Source: an uncultured beta proteobacterium
GTDB taxonomy: Bacteria; Pseudomonadota; Gammaproteobacteria; Burkholderiales; Burkholderiaceae_C
Reading direction: 5' to 3'
Assembly: GCA_903828665.1 (NCBI GenBank)
Contig: CAIKMZ010000071.1
Span: 1 to 62,175 of the forward strand
DNA length: 62,175 bases
Shown: piece by piece, positions 49,492 to 57,845 of the stretch
How the letters are laid out: every line of letters starts with the position of its first letter
Position numbering within the stretch: position 1 is the first letter of the stretch
Position numbers and translations under genes: made by a program
Notes under the pieces: generated by a model
Seen by the model: the letters and a program-made list of their open reading frames with translations, nothing else
Told to the model about the DNA's origin: nothing
Databases searched by the model: none

Positions 49492-49504
49492 CCGGAGAAA
49501 CAAC

Positions 49505-50125
49505 ATGTCACGCGTTTATCTTTTCAAGCCTTTCGAGCGCTTCTGGCACTGGTCCCAGGCCTTGCTGATCATCTCCATGCTGGTGACCGGCTTCGAGGTT
49601 CACGGCAGCTATCACCTGTTCGGGTTCGAGAAGGCTGTGGGTTACCACACCATCGCCGCCTGGACTCTGGTGGGCTTGTGGATCTTTGCCATCTTCTGGC
49701 ATGTCACCACAGGCGAATGGCGCCATTACATCCCGACGCTGCAGAACGTCTCCGCGATTGCGAAGTACTACTCGTCGGGCATCTTCAAGGATGAGCCGCA
49801 TCCGTTCCGGCCAAGCCTGCACAACAAGCACAACCCGCTGCAGCGCCTGACCTATCTGGCGGTACTGACCCTGCTCAGTCCCCTGATCTGGTTCACCGGC
49901 TGGCTTTACCTTTTTTATGCCAGTTGGTCGGCCTGGGGCCTGGGCGGTTTGCGACTGGAATGGATCGCCACCGGCCACACGCTGGGCGCCTTCCTGATGC
50001 TGGCCTTCCTCATTTCGCACCTCTATCTGTCGACCACCGGGCACAAGCTCACCTCGCAGATCAAAGCCATGCTCACCGGCTGGGAAGACCTCGGTGACGA
50101 AGCCGCGCCGGGCAAACAGCATTAG
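49505..50125 (+). CDS. Cytochrome b561/b6-type membrane subunit
   Basis: A 206-residue inner-membrane protein with four helices. FKPFERFWHWSQALLIISMLVTGFEVHG and ILWIFAIFWHVTTGEW-like segments hold paired histidines (in FWHWSQ, GYHTIAAW, FWHVTTGEW, TGHTLGAF, ISHLYLST) suited to two b hemes. This family passes electrons from quinol to periplasmic reductases. It lies 13 bp after the octaheme cytochrome gene, so the pair likely forms a quinol-driven reductase. Clear start at 49505 with GGAGAAA upstream. Confidence 0.92.
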   Translation: MSRVYLFKPFERFWHWSQALLIISMLVTGFEVHGSYHLFGFEKAVGYHTIAAWTLVGLWIFAIFWHVTTGEWRHYIPTLQNVSAIAKYYSSGIFKDEPHPFRPSLHNKHNPLQRLTYLAVLTLLSPLIWFTGWLYLFYASWSAWGLGGLRLEWIATGHTLGAFLMLAFLISHLYLSTTGHKLTSQIKAMLTGWEDLGDEAAPGKQH

Positions 50126-50168
50126 CCCGATCAAGATTTTTTTCACGTCAACTTTCCCAGGAGTATTT

Positions 50169-51995
50169 ATGAACAGGACATTCAAGAAGAAATTACTGGT
50201 CGCCCTGATTGCCAGCATGGCGTTGCCGATCGCGGCGCAGGCCGCCGACGCCGACCTGCTCAACAAAATTGAGACCATGTCGCGCGAACTCGAAGCGCTC
50301 AAGGCTCAGGTCAAGGCCAACGAAGCCAAGGCGGCGCAGACCGCGGAACAAGTCAAGGCCGTGGCCTCCAAGACCGATTCGGCAGCGCTCGACGATCTGA
50401 AGAGCCAGGTCACGAAGCTCGAGGGCAAGTCGCTCGGCAAGTGGCTGACCGTCGGCGGCGACTACCGCTTCCGTGTTGACTCGCTCAAAGGCGAGACGCG
50501 GACCTTCACCGACGTCAACGCCACCTTCGCCAATGCGCAGCAAAAACTGCAGGCGGACTTCTTTGCCAACCCGTCCACCGTGGCCGGCTCATCGAGCTAT
50601 TTCGGCGCACCCCAGGCCGGCGGCATGTCCACGGCCGGCGCTCTGAGCGGACTGATGGCGTTTTCCCAGAACATGAACGGCGTCACCAGCTATGACCAGG
50701 CCCGCGCCTTCCTGGCCAACCCGGGCAACGCCGGCATGGTGCAAGGCATGGGCGCCTTCGCCGCCACCGTTCCCGCCTACAAGCCCGAGAACACGAGCCT
50801 GTACAGCAACCGATTCGGCATCGATCTGAACGCCAAGGCAACGCAGGACGTGAGCGTCACCGCGCGCCTGCAGATGTACAAGGTATTCGGCTCGCAGGAT
50901 GAGTCCTCCATCGTGAACTCGGGCAGCGCACCGTTCTTCAGCGACCGCGTCGGCGTCTTTGACGGCACGCTGAGCCATGTGCCCTCGAACAGCTACCTCA
51001 ATGTCGACCGTGTCTACGCGACCTGGAGCAACATCGCCGACAAGGAAATCTGGTTTTCCGTGGGACGTCGGCCGACCACCAACGGCGCACCGAGCAATCT
51101 GCGCCTGAACAATCCGCGCCCGGGCAATGGCGGCACACCGTCGCTGCTGATCGACTACGCCTTCGATGGCATGACGCTCGGCTACGCCCCGGACATCGAC
51201 GGCCTGCCCGGCGCCTATGGCAAGTTCTGCTACGGCCGCGGCTTTGAGAGCGGCTTCAGCAAGTTCGCGGGCAATTCGCTGGTCGATACCGACATGGTGG
51301 GCTTCTCCATCGTTCCGATCGACACCGACCCGCTGCGCGTCTGGCTGATGTGGGATCGCGGCATCAACATCTTTGATGCGCCGACCATGAGCAACACCTA
51401 TTTCGGCAACACCGCTGCCAAGGTCAACCTCGGCGACATCGACTGGTTCGGCCTGGGTGCGATGAGCACGATCAAGAAGGTCGGCCCCGGCGACCTGACG
51501 GTGTTCGGTGACTGGGGCATGAGCAAGACCCACCCGAACAACAACGTCTCGGCCCAGTTCGGCTTCCAGGGGCTGATGACGGGTTCCTTCTTCAGCCCGG
51601 AGGCGCCGACCAGCAAGACCGGCACCGCGGTCTACCTTGGCATGCGCTATGACCTGCCGTCGAAGACCAAGATCGGCCTCGAGTACAACCACGGCTCCAA
51701 GGACTGGATCACCTTCGCACCGGCTTCGGACGACATGTGGACGTCGAAGGTCGGCACGCGCGGCGACGTCGTTGAAGCCTACCTGATCCAGGAACTCGAC
51801 AAGGCGCCGGTCTCTTCGTTCTTCAGCCGCGCCTACTTCCGCCTGGGCGTCCAGCACTACCACTTCAACTACACCGGCAGCAACAACTGGGTCGGCGCAC
51901 CGGTCGAGATGAGCAGCGTCAACGGCCAGATGATGACCACGACGCCGCTCGAAAACGCCACCAATGTCTACGCCACTTTCGAAGTGAAGTTCTAA
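50169..51995 (+). CDS. Outer-membrane beta-barrel protein with coiled-coil N-terminus (DUF3373-like)
   Basis: A 608-residue protein with a signal peptide (about 1-25, AAQAADA), a heptad coiled coil at about 27-85 (LLNKIETMSRELEALKAQVKANEAKAAQTAEQV) and a long series of amphipathic beta strands ending in aromatic residues up to the terminal phenylalanine. That end is typical for Bam-inserted porins. The coiled coil resembles periplasmic SLH-less porins of the DUF3373 type seen near multiheme cytochromes. It could let tetrathionate in. The start at 50169 has AGGAG; the barrel function is inferred. Confidence 0.82.
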   Translation: MNRTFKKKLLVALIASMALPIAAQAADADLLNKIETMSRELEALKAQVKANEAKAAQTAEQVKAVASKTDSAALDDLKSQVTKLEGKSLGKWLTVGGDYRFRVDSLKGETRTFTDVNATFANAQQKLQADFFANPSTVAGSSSYFGAPQAGGMSTAGALSGLMAFSQNMNGVTSYDQARAFLANPGNAGMVQGMGAFAATVPAYKPENTSLYSNRFGIDLNAKATQDVSVTARLQMYKVFGSQDESSIVNSGSAPFFSDRVGVFDGTLSHVPSNSYLNVDRVYATWSNIADKEIWFSVGRRPTTNGAPSNLRLNNPRPGNGGTPSLLIDYAFDGMTLGYAPDIDGLPGAYGKFCYGRGFESGFSKFAGNSLVDTDMVGFSIVPIDTDPLRVWLMWDRGINIFDAPTMSNTYFGNTAAKVNLGDIDWFGLGAMSTIKKVGPGDLTVFGDWGMSKTHPNNNVSAQFGFQGLMTGSFFSPEAPTSKTGTAVYLGMRYDLPSKTKIGLEYNHGSKDWITFAPASDDMWTSKVGTRGDVVEAYLIQELDKAPVSSFFSRAYFRLGVQHYHFNYTGSNNWVGAPVEMSSVNGQMMTTTPLENATNVYATFEVKF

Positions 51996-52016
51996 GCATT
52001 CTTCAAGGAGTTCAAA

Positions 52017-52337
52017 ATGAAATCGAAATTCTCAACACTCATTCTGACGGCCGCGCTCGCCCTGTCGGGCGCCGCCTTCACCGGCAACGCCTTTGCCGAC
52101 GAAGGCAAGATGGTCGGCCCGGTCACCAAGATCAAGCTGGCACCCGATGGCAAGTCGGCATTGGCCACCCTGAAAGACGCCAAGACCGGGGAGCAGGTCA
52201 ATGTCACCATCACCGATGACCTGACGCTGGACAAGTTCAAGGACAAGCGCATCGTCGAGGGCGACGAGATCCGTGCCCGCTTCGACAAGGACGGCAAGAA
52301 CACGGCGAAGTCCTTCAAGAAGACGGCCGGTTGCTGA
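52017..52337 (+). CDS. Small periplasmic protein, unknown function
   Basis: A 106-residue protein with a signal peptide (about 1-27, GNAFADE) and a small beta-rich domain, GPVTKIKLAPDGKSALATLKDAKTGEQVNVTITDDLTLDKFKDKRIVEGDEIRARFD, ending KKTAGC with a lone terminal cysteine. Its layout resembles residues 24-95 of the triple rhodanese encoded next (52526), as if one domain exists both free and fused. The terminal Cys could carry persulfide. AAGGAG ribosome site 10 bp upstream. Not recognised as a named family. Confidence 0.82.
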   Translation: MKSKFSTLILTAALALSGAAFTGNAFADEGKMVGPVTKIKLAPDGKSALATLKDAKTGEQVNVTITDDLTLDKFKDKRIVEGDEIRARFDKDGKNTAKSFKKTAGC

Positions 52338-52525
52338 GCCGCAAGCAAGCTGTGATTGTGGGCCCCGGCCCGCAATCCATGCTGCGTGTGGCACTGAATC
52401 CCGGGGCAAGCCCGGGATGACAAGCAGGGGATGGGATAACAACAGAGCGGTCCGACACAAGAACCGCGCGGTCCGAGCTGCGCACAGGCGGGCTGGAACA
52501 CACCACGCTTGAAGAGGGATCAACC
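52338..52525. repeat. REP-like hairpin and 9-bp direct repeats between the small protein and rhodanese genes
   Basis: ATCCCGGG-GCAAG-CCCGGGAT (52398-52418) is a perfect 8-bp stem of the kind scattered as REP elements in proteobacteria. Before it, TTGTGGGCC / GGCCCGCAA (about 52356-52375) forms a near-perfect stem. After it, GCGGTCCGA occurs at 52447-52455 and 52468-52476, 21 bp apart. The rhodanese may therefore have its own promoter, or the region tunes mRNA decay. No gene is seen here. Confidence 0.55.
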
Positions 52526-53791
52526 ATGACGAAATTTCGCTTGTCCACCATCACCTTGACCCTGGGCCTTGGACTGGTCACGGCGGCAATGGCCGACGAG
52601 CTGACCGGCAGTGTCAAGAATGTTTCCAATACGGCCCGCACCATTGCGGTCGAGGTTGCGAACAAAGGGGTTCACGTCTTCAAATTTGACGCGCAGACCC
52701 AGTTCAGGAACACTGCATCTGCAGCCGATATCATCCCGGACGAGGTCATCACGATCGACTTCGCGCAGACCGGATCGGAGAGCCGCGCCAAAGTGGTCAC
52801 CAAGGTGATCGCGCCGCTGCCGGCCGGCGTGACCCGCATTGACGCGTCCGCCCTGAAGGCCCTGCTGCAAAAAGGTGGCGAAAGCTTCATCCTGATCGAC
52901 TCCCGCCCTGCCGGGCGTTATGTCCAGGGGCACCTGCCGGGCGCCATCTCGATCCCGCTCAACGAACTCGAAAAGGACGGCCCCAAGCTGCTGCCGGCGG
53001 ATCTGAACAAGACGCTGGTGTTCTATTGCGGCGGGCTGTCCTGCATGCTCAGCCCCAAATCGGCCACGATCGCGGTCAAGTTGGGGTTCAAGGATGTCCG
53101 CATGTTTCCCGAAGGTGAGCCCGGCTGGAAGAAGCTCGACTACGCCACCGAATCAAGCCTGTCGTTCGTCAAGAGCGGCAACATCGTCCTGATCGACCTC
53201 AGGCCGGTCGACCAAGCGGCTGGCGGCCATATTCCGCGTGCGGTGAACATCCCGCTGGCGCAGCTGAAGAACGCCGAAAAGCAATTCCCGGAATTTCACG
53301 GTGCAGCGATTGTCTTCTACGCCGACCAGGACGCACAGGCCATCGAGGCGCTCGAATGGACGCGTGAATGGGAGTACCCCAATGCCACGCTGTTCGCCGG
53401 CGGCGCCAGGGCCTGGCTGGCGGCCGGAAACCCGTTGCTGACCGGAGCGGTGCCGACCAGAATCAGTTATGCCCGCAAGCTCGCCGACGGCGAGGTGGCG
53501 ATCAAGGACTTCGAGGAAATCGTCAAGACCGGCTCCCAATTGATTCTGGATACCCGCACGCCGGAGGAATTCGCCAAGGGGCGCTTCCCGGGCGCCGTGA
53601 ATATCCCGGCCGAGGAAATGGCGCGGCGTTACGCGGAGATTCCTGCGGACAAGCCCGTTGCGCTGCACTGCTCGACCGGCACGCGTGCCGAGCTGGCGTA
53701 TGACATCCTCAAGGAAAAAGGCATCAAGGCCCGCTACCTGCGCGCCAATGTCGAATTCCTTGCGGGCAACCAAGTCTTGATCAAGGAATAG
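52526..53791 (+). CDS. Periplasmic three-domain rhodanese with N-terminal beta domain
   Basis: A 421-residue secreted protein. Signal peptide 1-23, small beta domain about 24-95, rhodanese 1 about 105-205 with C168 in FYCGGLSC, rhodanese 2 about 212-305 with no loop cysteine (VFYADQDAQA), and rhodanese 3 about 325-421 with C382 in ALHCSTGTRAE. Rhodaneses shuttle sulfane sulfur as a cysteine persulfide. The middle domain is probably structural or binds a partner. Standing behind an octaheme tetrathionate-family cytochrome, it may accept or supply sulfane sulfur in the periplasm. No family with this exact layout is known to me. Confidence 0.9.
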   Translation: MTKFRLSTITLTLGLGLVTAAMADELTGSVKNVSNTARTIAVEVANKGVHVFKFDAQTQFRNTASAADIIPDEVITIDFAQTGSESRAKVVTKVIAPLPAGVTRIDASALKALLQKGGESFILIDSRPAGRYVQGHLPGAISIPLNELEKDGPKLLPADLNKTLVFYCGGLSCMLSPKSATIAVKLGFKDVRMFPEGEPGWKKLDYATESSLSFVKSGNIVLIDLRPVDQAAGGHIPRAVNIPLAQLKNAEKQFPEFHGAAIVFYADQDAQAIEALEWTREWEYPNATLFAGGARAWLAAGNPLLTGAVPTRISYARKLADGEVAIKDFEEIVKTGSQLILDTRTPEEFAKGRFPGAVNIPAEEMARRYAEIPADKPVALHCSTGTRAELAYDILKEKGIKARYLRANVEFLAGNQVLIKE

Positions 53792-53924
53792 ACAACTGCC
53801 TGGCAGCGGGTCTGCCATTATTTCTGGTCAAGTTGCGTAAAGAATGAGGCGGCAGCCGCCTGATCGGGTCGGGCGGCTGGCGTTTCCAGCCATACTTGCG
53901 CCATGACGAACAAGGCCGACTCGC

Positions 53925-54683
53925 ATGACCTCCTCCATCTTTGAATTCGGACAGCGCCTTCCTGAATACGACGTTGCAGTGCTCAACGAACGCGCCGTTC
54001 GGGCCGGTGCCGGCATCCTGTTCTTTTTTGCCATCATTGCGTTCATGAACGCCTGGCTGGTGGGCAACTACCAGCCGACGCGCGTCTTCGTACTGCTGTT
54101 CCTGATCGACTTCACGCTGCGGCTGTTCGTCAATCCGCGCTACGCGCCAAGCCTGATCATCGGCCAGTGGGCGGTGCGCAAGCAACAACCCGAGTACGTC
54201 GGCGCGCCGCAAAAGCGCTTTGCCTGGGCCATCGGTTTTGTGCTGGCGCTGGCCATGCTGTACCTGATGGTGATCCACCAGGTGATCGGTCCGATCAACA
54301 TGATCGTCTGCTCGTCCTGCCTGCTGCTGCTGTTCTTCGAAGCGGCATTCGGCATCTGCATCGGCTGCAAGATCTACAACCGGTTCAACAAGGAGGCGGC
54401 GCAACTGTGCCCCGGCGGCAGCTGCGAGCTCGCGCCGCAGCAGCGCATCCGCACCAGCATGGCCCAGGTGATCGTTCTGCTGCTGTTCTTCGCGATGCTC
54501 GGCGTGATCTGGCAATGGGTCTACCGCACGGGTTCACCGCGCCTGACGCCGGTCGCGCCGGCTGTCAACGCGGCACCGGCAACACCGGTCGATCCGGCCG
54601 AGGCGCAGCGCTGCAAGGTGCCCGATTTCGCCAAGGCCATGGGCCACGAAGAGAAGTGGAAGCTGCACAACAACTGCCGGTAA
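53925..54683 (+). CDS. Cysteine-rich DUF4395-like membrane protein
   Basis: A 252-residue inner-membrane protein. About five helices: two at 28-68, then 100-120, 124-147 and 180-200. It has paired cysteines C129/C132 (VCSSC) and C145/C148 (GICIGC) and then C162/C167 (LCPGGSC), a layout suiting thiol or persulfide exchange across the membrane. The DUF4395 name is from memory of the block FDFTLRLFVNPRYAP...GFCIGCKIY. The C-terminal periplasmic-looking tail (about 205-252) is proline-rich then charged. It is followed six bases later by an exporter operon. Confidence 0.8.
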   Translation: MTSSIFEFGQRLPEYDVAVLNERAVRAGAGILFFFAIIAFMNAWLVGNYQPTRVFVLLFLIDFTLRLFVNPRYAPSLIIGQWAVRKQQPEYVGAPQKRFAWAIGFVLALAMLYLMVIHQVIGPINMIVCSSCLLLLFFEAAFGICIGCKIYNRFNKEAAQLCPGGSCELAPQQRIRTSMAQVIVLLLFFAMLGVIWQWVYRTGSPRLTPVAPAVNAAPATPVDPAEAQRCKVPDFAKAMGHEEKWKLHNNCR

Positions 54684-54689
54684 CACCAG

Positions 54690-55889
54690 ATGAGCAAATC
54701 CCCCGCATTGCGGCGCCGCTTGGCGCTGGCCGGCCTGGCCCTGGCGCTGATCGCCGCGCTGGCCTTCGTGCTGCTGCGCGCCGGCCCGCTGGCGCCGACG
54801 CGCGTTACCGTCAGCCGCGTCACCGAGGGCAGTTTCAGCCCGGCGCTGTTCGGCATCGGCACGGTCGAAGCGCGCCGCAGCTGGATGCTCGGCCCCACGG
54901 TGGCCGGCCGTGTGCTGCATGTCAAAGTCGACGTCGGCGACCCTGTCAAGGCCGGTCAGGTGCTGGCCGAAATGGACCCGGTTGACCTGGAACAGCGACT
55001 CGCCTCGCTCGACGCATCACTGGCGCGCGCTGCCAGCGCACGGGCGGCAGCGGCCGCGCAGCTGCTCGATGCAAGGGCGCGAGGTGAGCTGGCAGCCATC
55101 AACTTGCGCCGCAATCAGGATCTGGCGAACCAGAACTTCATCAGCGCCGGCGCGCTCGAAGCGCGGCTGCAGGAAAAGGCCTCGGCCGACGCCGCGCTGG
55201 AGGCGGCACAGGCCAACCTGAACGGAGCTGGACAGGACATGACGCGGCTGCAGGCCGATCGCGCGGCGCTTCAGCAGCAGCGCGCCACCGTGCGCCTGCT
55301 CGCGCCTTCTGATGGCGTGGTCAGCAGCCGCGATGCCGAGCCCGGCTCGACCGTCGTGGCCGGCCAGCCGGTGCTGCGCCTGATCGATCCGGCCAGCCTG
55401 TGGATCCGGCTGCGGCTGGACCAGGGCCGCTCGGCCGGCTTGGTGCCCGGTCTGAAGGCGCAGATCAATCTGCGCTCGCAGCCACAAGCCACCTTGGCTG
55501 GCAGCGTCGCGCGGGTCGAGCTGATCAGCGACAGCGTGGCCGAGGAGCGCATGGCGCAGGTCAGCTTCGATGCAGCGCCCGCGGGCATCTCGGTCGGAGA
55601 AATGGCCGAGGTCACGCTGCAACTGCCCGCCACGCCCAAGGCGCCGCTGGTGAGCAGCGCGAGCATCACGCGCCAGGGCAACAGCATCGGCGTCTGGCGG
55701 ATCGAAGCAGGCAAGCCGGTCTTTGTTGCGCTCAAGCTGGGCAGCAGCAGCCTCGATGGCCAAGTGCAGGTGCTCGATGGTTTGAAGGCCGGCGACGAGG
55801 TCATCGTCTACAGCCAGAAGGCGCTGGGCAGCGACAGCCGGATCCGGGTCGTGGACGCGCTGGTGAAGCCGGCCGGCGCGGCGCCATGA
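54690..55889 (+). CDS. Membrane fusion protein (HlyD/DevB/MacA-like adaptor)
   Basis: A 399-residue adaptor with a short cytoplasmic N-terminus and one N-terminal helix (about 8-30) instead of a cleaved signal. The lipoyl halves are GPTVAGRVLHVKVDVGDPVKAGQVLAEMD and LLAPSDGVVSSRDAEPGSTVVAGQPVLRL; a coiled coil rich in Ala/Arg lies between (about 90-180). It links the ABC permease to an outer-membrane duct. Its stop overlaps the permease start (ATGA, 55886). Same operon direction as the DUF4395-like gene. Confidence 0.92.
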   Translation: MSKSPALRRRLALAGLALALIAALAFVLLRAGPLAPTRVTVSRVTEGSFSPALFGIGTVEARRSWMLGPTVAGRVLHVKVDVGDPVKAGQVLAEMDPVDLEQRLASLDASLARAASARAAAAAQLLDARARGELAAINLRRNQDLANQNFISAGALEARLQEKASADAALEAAQANLNGAGQDMTRLQADRAALQQQRATVRLLAPSDGVVSSRDAEPGSTVVAGQPVLRLIDPASLWIRLRLDQGRSAGLVPGLKAQINLRSQPQATLAGSVARVELISDSVAEERMAQVSFDAAPAGISVGEMAEVTLQLPATPKAPLVSSASITRQGNSIGVWRIEAGKPVFVALKLGSSSLDGQVQVLDGLKAGDEVIVYSQKALGSDSRIRVVDALVKPAGAAP

Positions 55890-57079
55890 TCAGCCTGGCC
55901 GGGCGCGACATTCTGCATTCGTGGCAGAAATTCGCGTTGACCGGGCTCGGGCTGGGCTTGCTGATCGGCGTCACGCTGAGCATGGCCGGCGTCTACCGCG
56001 GCATGGTCGATGATGCACGCGCCCTGCTCGGCAACAGCGGCGCCGATCTCTGGGTGGTGCAGAAAGACACTCAGGGGCCTTATGCCGAAGCGTCGAGCAT
56101 CAAGGACGACCTGGTGCGCGGCGTCCTGGGCATGCCCGGCGTAATGCGCGCGGCCAATGTCACCTACTTCACGATGCAGGTGCAACAGGGCAATGCAGAG
56201 GTGCGCGCCATGGTGGTGGGCATGGAGCCGGGGCAACCGGGCAGCCCCGGCTATCTGGTGGCCGGTCGCCACATCACGCGCAGCCACTACGAGGCGGTCG
56301 CTGATATCAAGACCGGCTTTGCGCTCGGCGAGCGCATCCGCATCCGCCGCCATGACTACACCGTGGTCGGGCTGACGCAGCGCATGGTCTCATCCGGCGG
56401 CGACCCCATGGTTTTCATTTCGCTCAAGGACGCGCAGGATGCGCAGTTCCTCAAGGATAACGACGCGATCCTCAACGACCGCGCCCGCACGGCTGCCAAC
56501 CCGGCGTTCAACCGCCCGGCGATACCGGGCCTGCTCGAAGCGGTGCAAGCCGCGCAGGCCAGCAGCCACAACGTCAATGCGGTGCTGGTGCAGGTCCAGG
56601 ACGGGTCCCTGCCGGAACAGGTGGCGCAGTCGATCCGCCGCTGGAAGCACCTGGAGGTCTTCACGCGCGAGGGCATGGAAGACATTCTGGTGGCCAAGCT
56701 GATTGCGACATCGGCCCGGCAGATCGGCATGTTCCTCGTGATCCTGGCACTGGTCAGCGCCGCGATCGTCGCCTTCATTATCTACACCATGACGCTGGGC
56801 AAAATCCGCGAGATCGCGGTGCTCAAGCTGATCGGCACACGCAACCTGACCATTGCCTGGATGATCCTGCAGCAGGCGCTGGGCCTGGGCCTGATCGGCT
56901 TTGTCGTCGGCAAGCTGGCCGCCACGGCCTGGGCGCCGATCTTTCCGAAGTTCGTGCTGCTAGAGACCCGCGACGCGTTCACCGGTCTTGTGGTGACGAT
57001 GCTGATCTGCGCACTGGCCAGCACGCTGGCGATCCGGGTTGCGCTCAAGGTAGATCCGGCCGACGCGATCGGCGGCTGA
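55886..57079 (+). CDS. ABC transporter permease (DevC/MacB-type, FtsX fold)
   Basis: A 397-residue inner-membrane permease. TM1 at about 18-38 (ALTGLGLGLLIGVTLSMAGVYRG), a large periplasmic domain, then three C-terminal helices with the FtsX signature TMTLGKIREIAVLKLIGTRNLTIAWMILQQ. The end RVALKVDPADAIGG is typical. DevBCA/MacAB systems push substrates from the periplasm or inner membrane outward. Which molecule is exported here is unknown; a sulfur carrier or lipid is conceivable from its neighbours. Confidence 0.92.
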   Translation: MISLAGRDILHSWQKFALTGLGLGLLIGVTLSMAGVYRGMVDDARALLGNSGADLWVVQKDTQGPYAEASSIKDDLVRGVLGMPGVMRAANVTYFTMQVQQGNAEVRAMVVGMEPGQPGSPGYLVAGRHITRSHYEAVADIKTGFALGERIRIRRHDYTVVGLTQRMVSSGGDPMVFISLKDAQDAQFLKDNDAILNDRARTAANPAFNRPAIPGLLEAVQAAQASSHNVNAVLVQVQDGSLPEQVAQSIRRWKHLEVFTREGMEDILVAKLIATSARQIGMFLVILALVSAAIVAFIIYTMTLGKIREIAVLKLIGTRNLTIAWMILQQALGLGLIGFVVGKLAATAWAPIFPKFVLLETRDAFTGLVVTMLICALASTLAIRVALKVDPADAIGG

Positions 57080-57085
57080 GCGAGC

Positions 57086-57826
57086 ATGAACCAGGCATTA
57101 CATCGTTCTTCTGCGGCCGGCCAGAGCGGCATCGTGATCGAACGCCTGCGCAAGGTTTACGGCCACGGCGACACCGCTGTCGAAGCCCTGAAGGACGTCA
57201 ACATGACGGTCGGTCCGGGCGAGGTCGTGGGACTGGTCGGGCCCTCCGGCTCGGGCAAGAGCACACTGCTCAAATGCCTGGGCGCCATCATCGAGCCGAC
57301 CGCCGGGCGCATGGTGCTGGGCGGCAAGGTGATCTATGACGGCGGCTGGAAGATTCCGGACCTGCGCACGCTGCGGCGCGACAGCATCGGCTTCGTCTTC
57401 CAGGCGCCCTACCTGATTCCATTTCTGGACGTGACTGACAACGTCGCCCTACTGCCGATGCTGGCCGGCGTGTCCAACACGCACTCGCGCTCGCGCGCGC
57501 TCGAACTGCTGGAGGCGCTCGACGTGGCGCACCGCGCGCAGGCCGCGCCTTCACAGCTTTCGGGGGGCGAACAGCAGCGCGTGTCGATCGCGCGCGCGCT
57601 GGCCAATCGCCCGCCGGTGATCCTGGCCGACGAGCCGACGGCGCCGCTCGACAGCGAGCGCGCCCTGGGCGTGATGCGCATCCTCAACGCAATGGCGCAG
57701 CAATCGCAGGCCGCCATCATCGTGGTCACGCACGACGAGAAAATCATGCCGACTTTCAAGCGGATCTACCACATCCGCGACGGACGAACGGTTGAGGAAG
57801 CCGGTGAAGGGCGGGCGCTGAGCTAG
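57086..57826 (+). CDS. ABC transporter ATP-binding protein (DevA/LolD/MacB-type)
   Basis: A 246-residue ATPase, partner of the permease seven bases upstream. Walker [19 protein letters not shown]-loop FVFQAPYLIPFLDVTDNV, signature LSGGEQQRVSIARAL, Walker B VILADEPTAPLDSE (A-P where A-L is usual), H-loop VVTHDEKIM. It completes the adaptor/permease/ATPase set. No TolC gene follows, so it probably uses the duct encoded at 34241 or elsewhere. Confidence 0.94.
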   Translation: MNQALHRSSAAGQSGIVIERLRKVYGHGDTAVEALKDVNMTVGPGEVVGLVGPSGSGKSTLLKCLGAIIEPTAGRMVLGGKVIYDGGWKIPDLRTLRRDSIGFVFQAPYLIPFLDVTDNVALLPMLAGVSNTHSRSRALELLEALDVAHRAQAAPSQLSGGEQQRVSIARALANRPPVILADEPTAPLDSERALGVMRILNAMAQQSQAAIIVVTHDEKIMPTFKRIYHIRDGRTVEEAGEGRALS

Positions 57827-57845
57827 GAATTGAGCAACGCGACGC

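Noticed and set aside
52398-52418. CRISPR repeat or attachment site
   Set aside because: Only one copy of the hairpin is seen, with no regular spacers, cas genes or integrase nearby.
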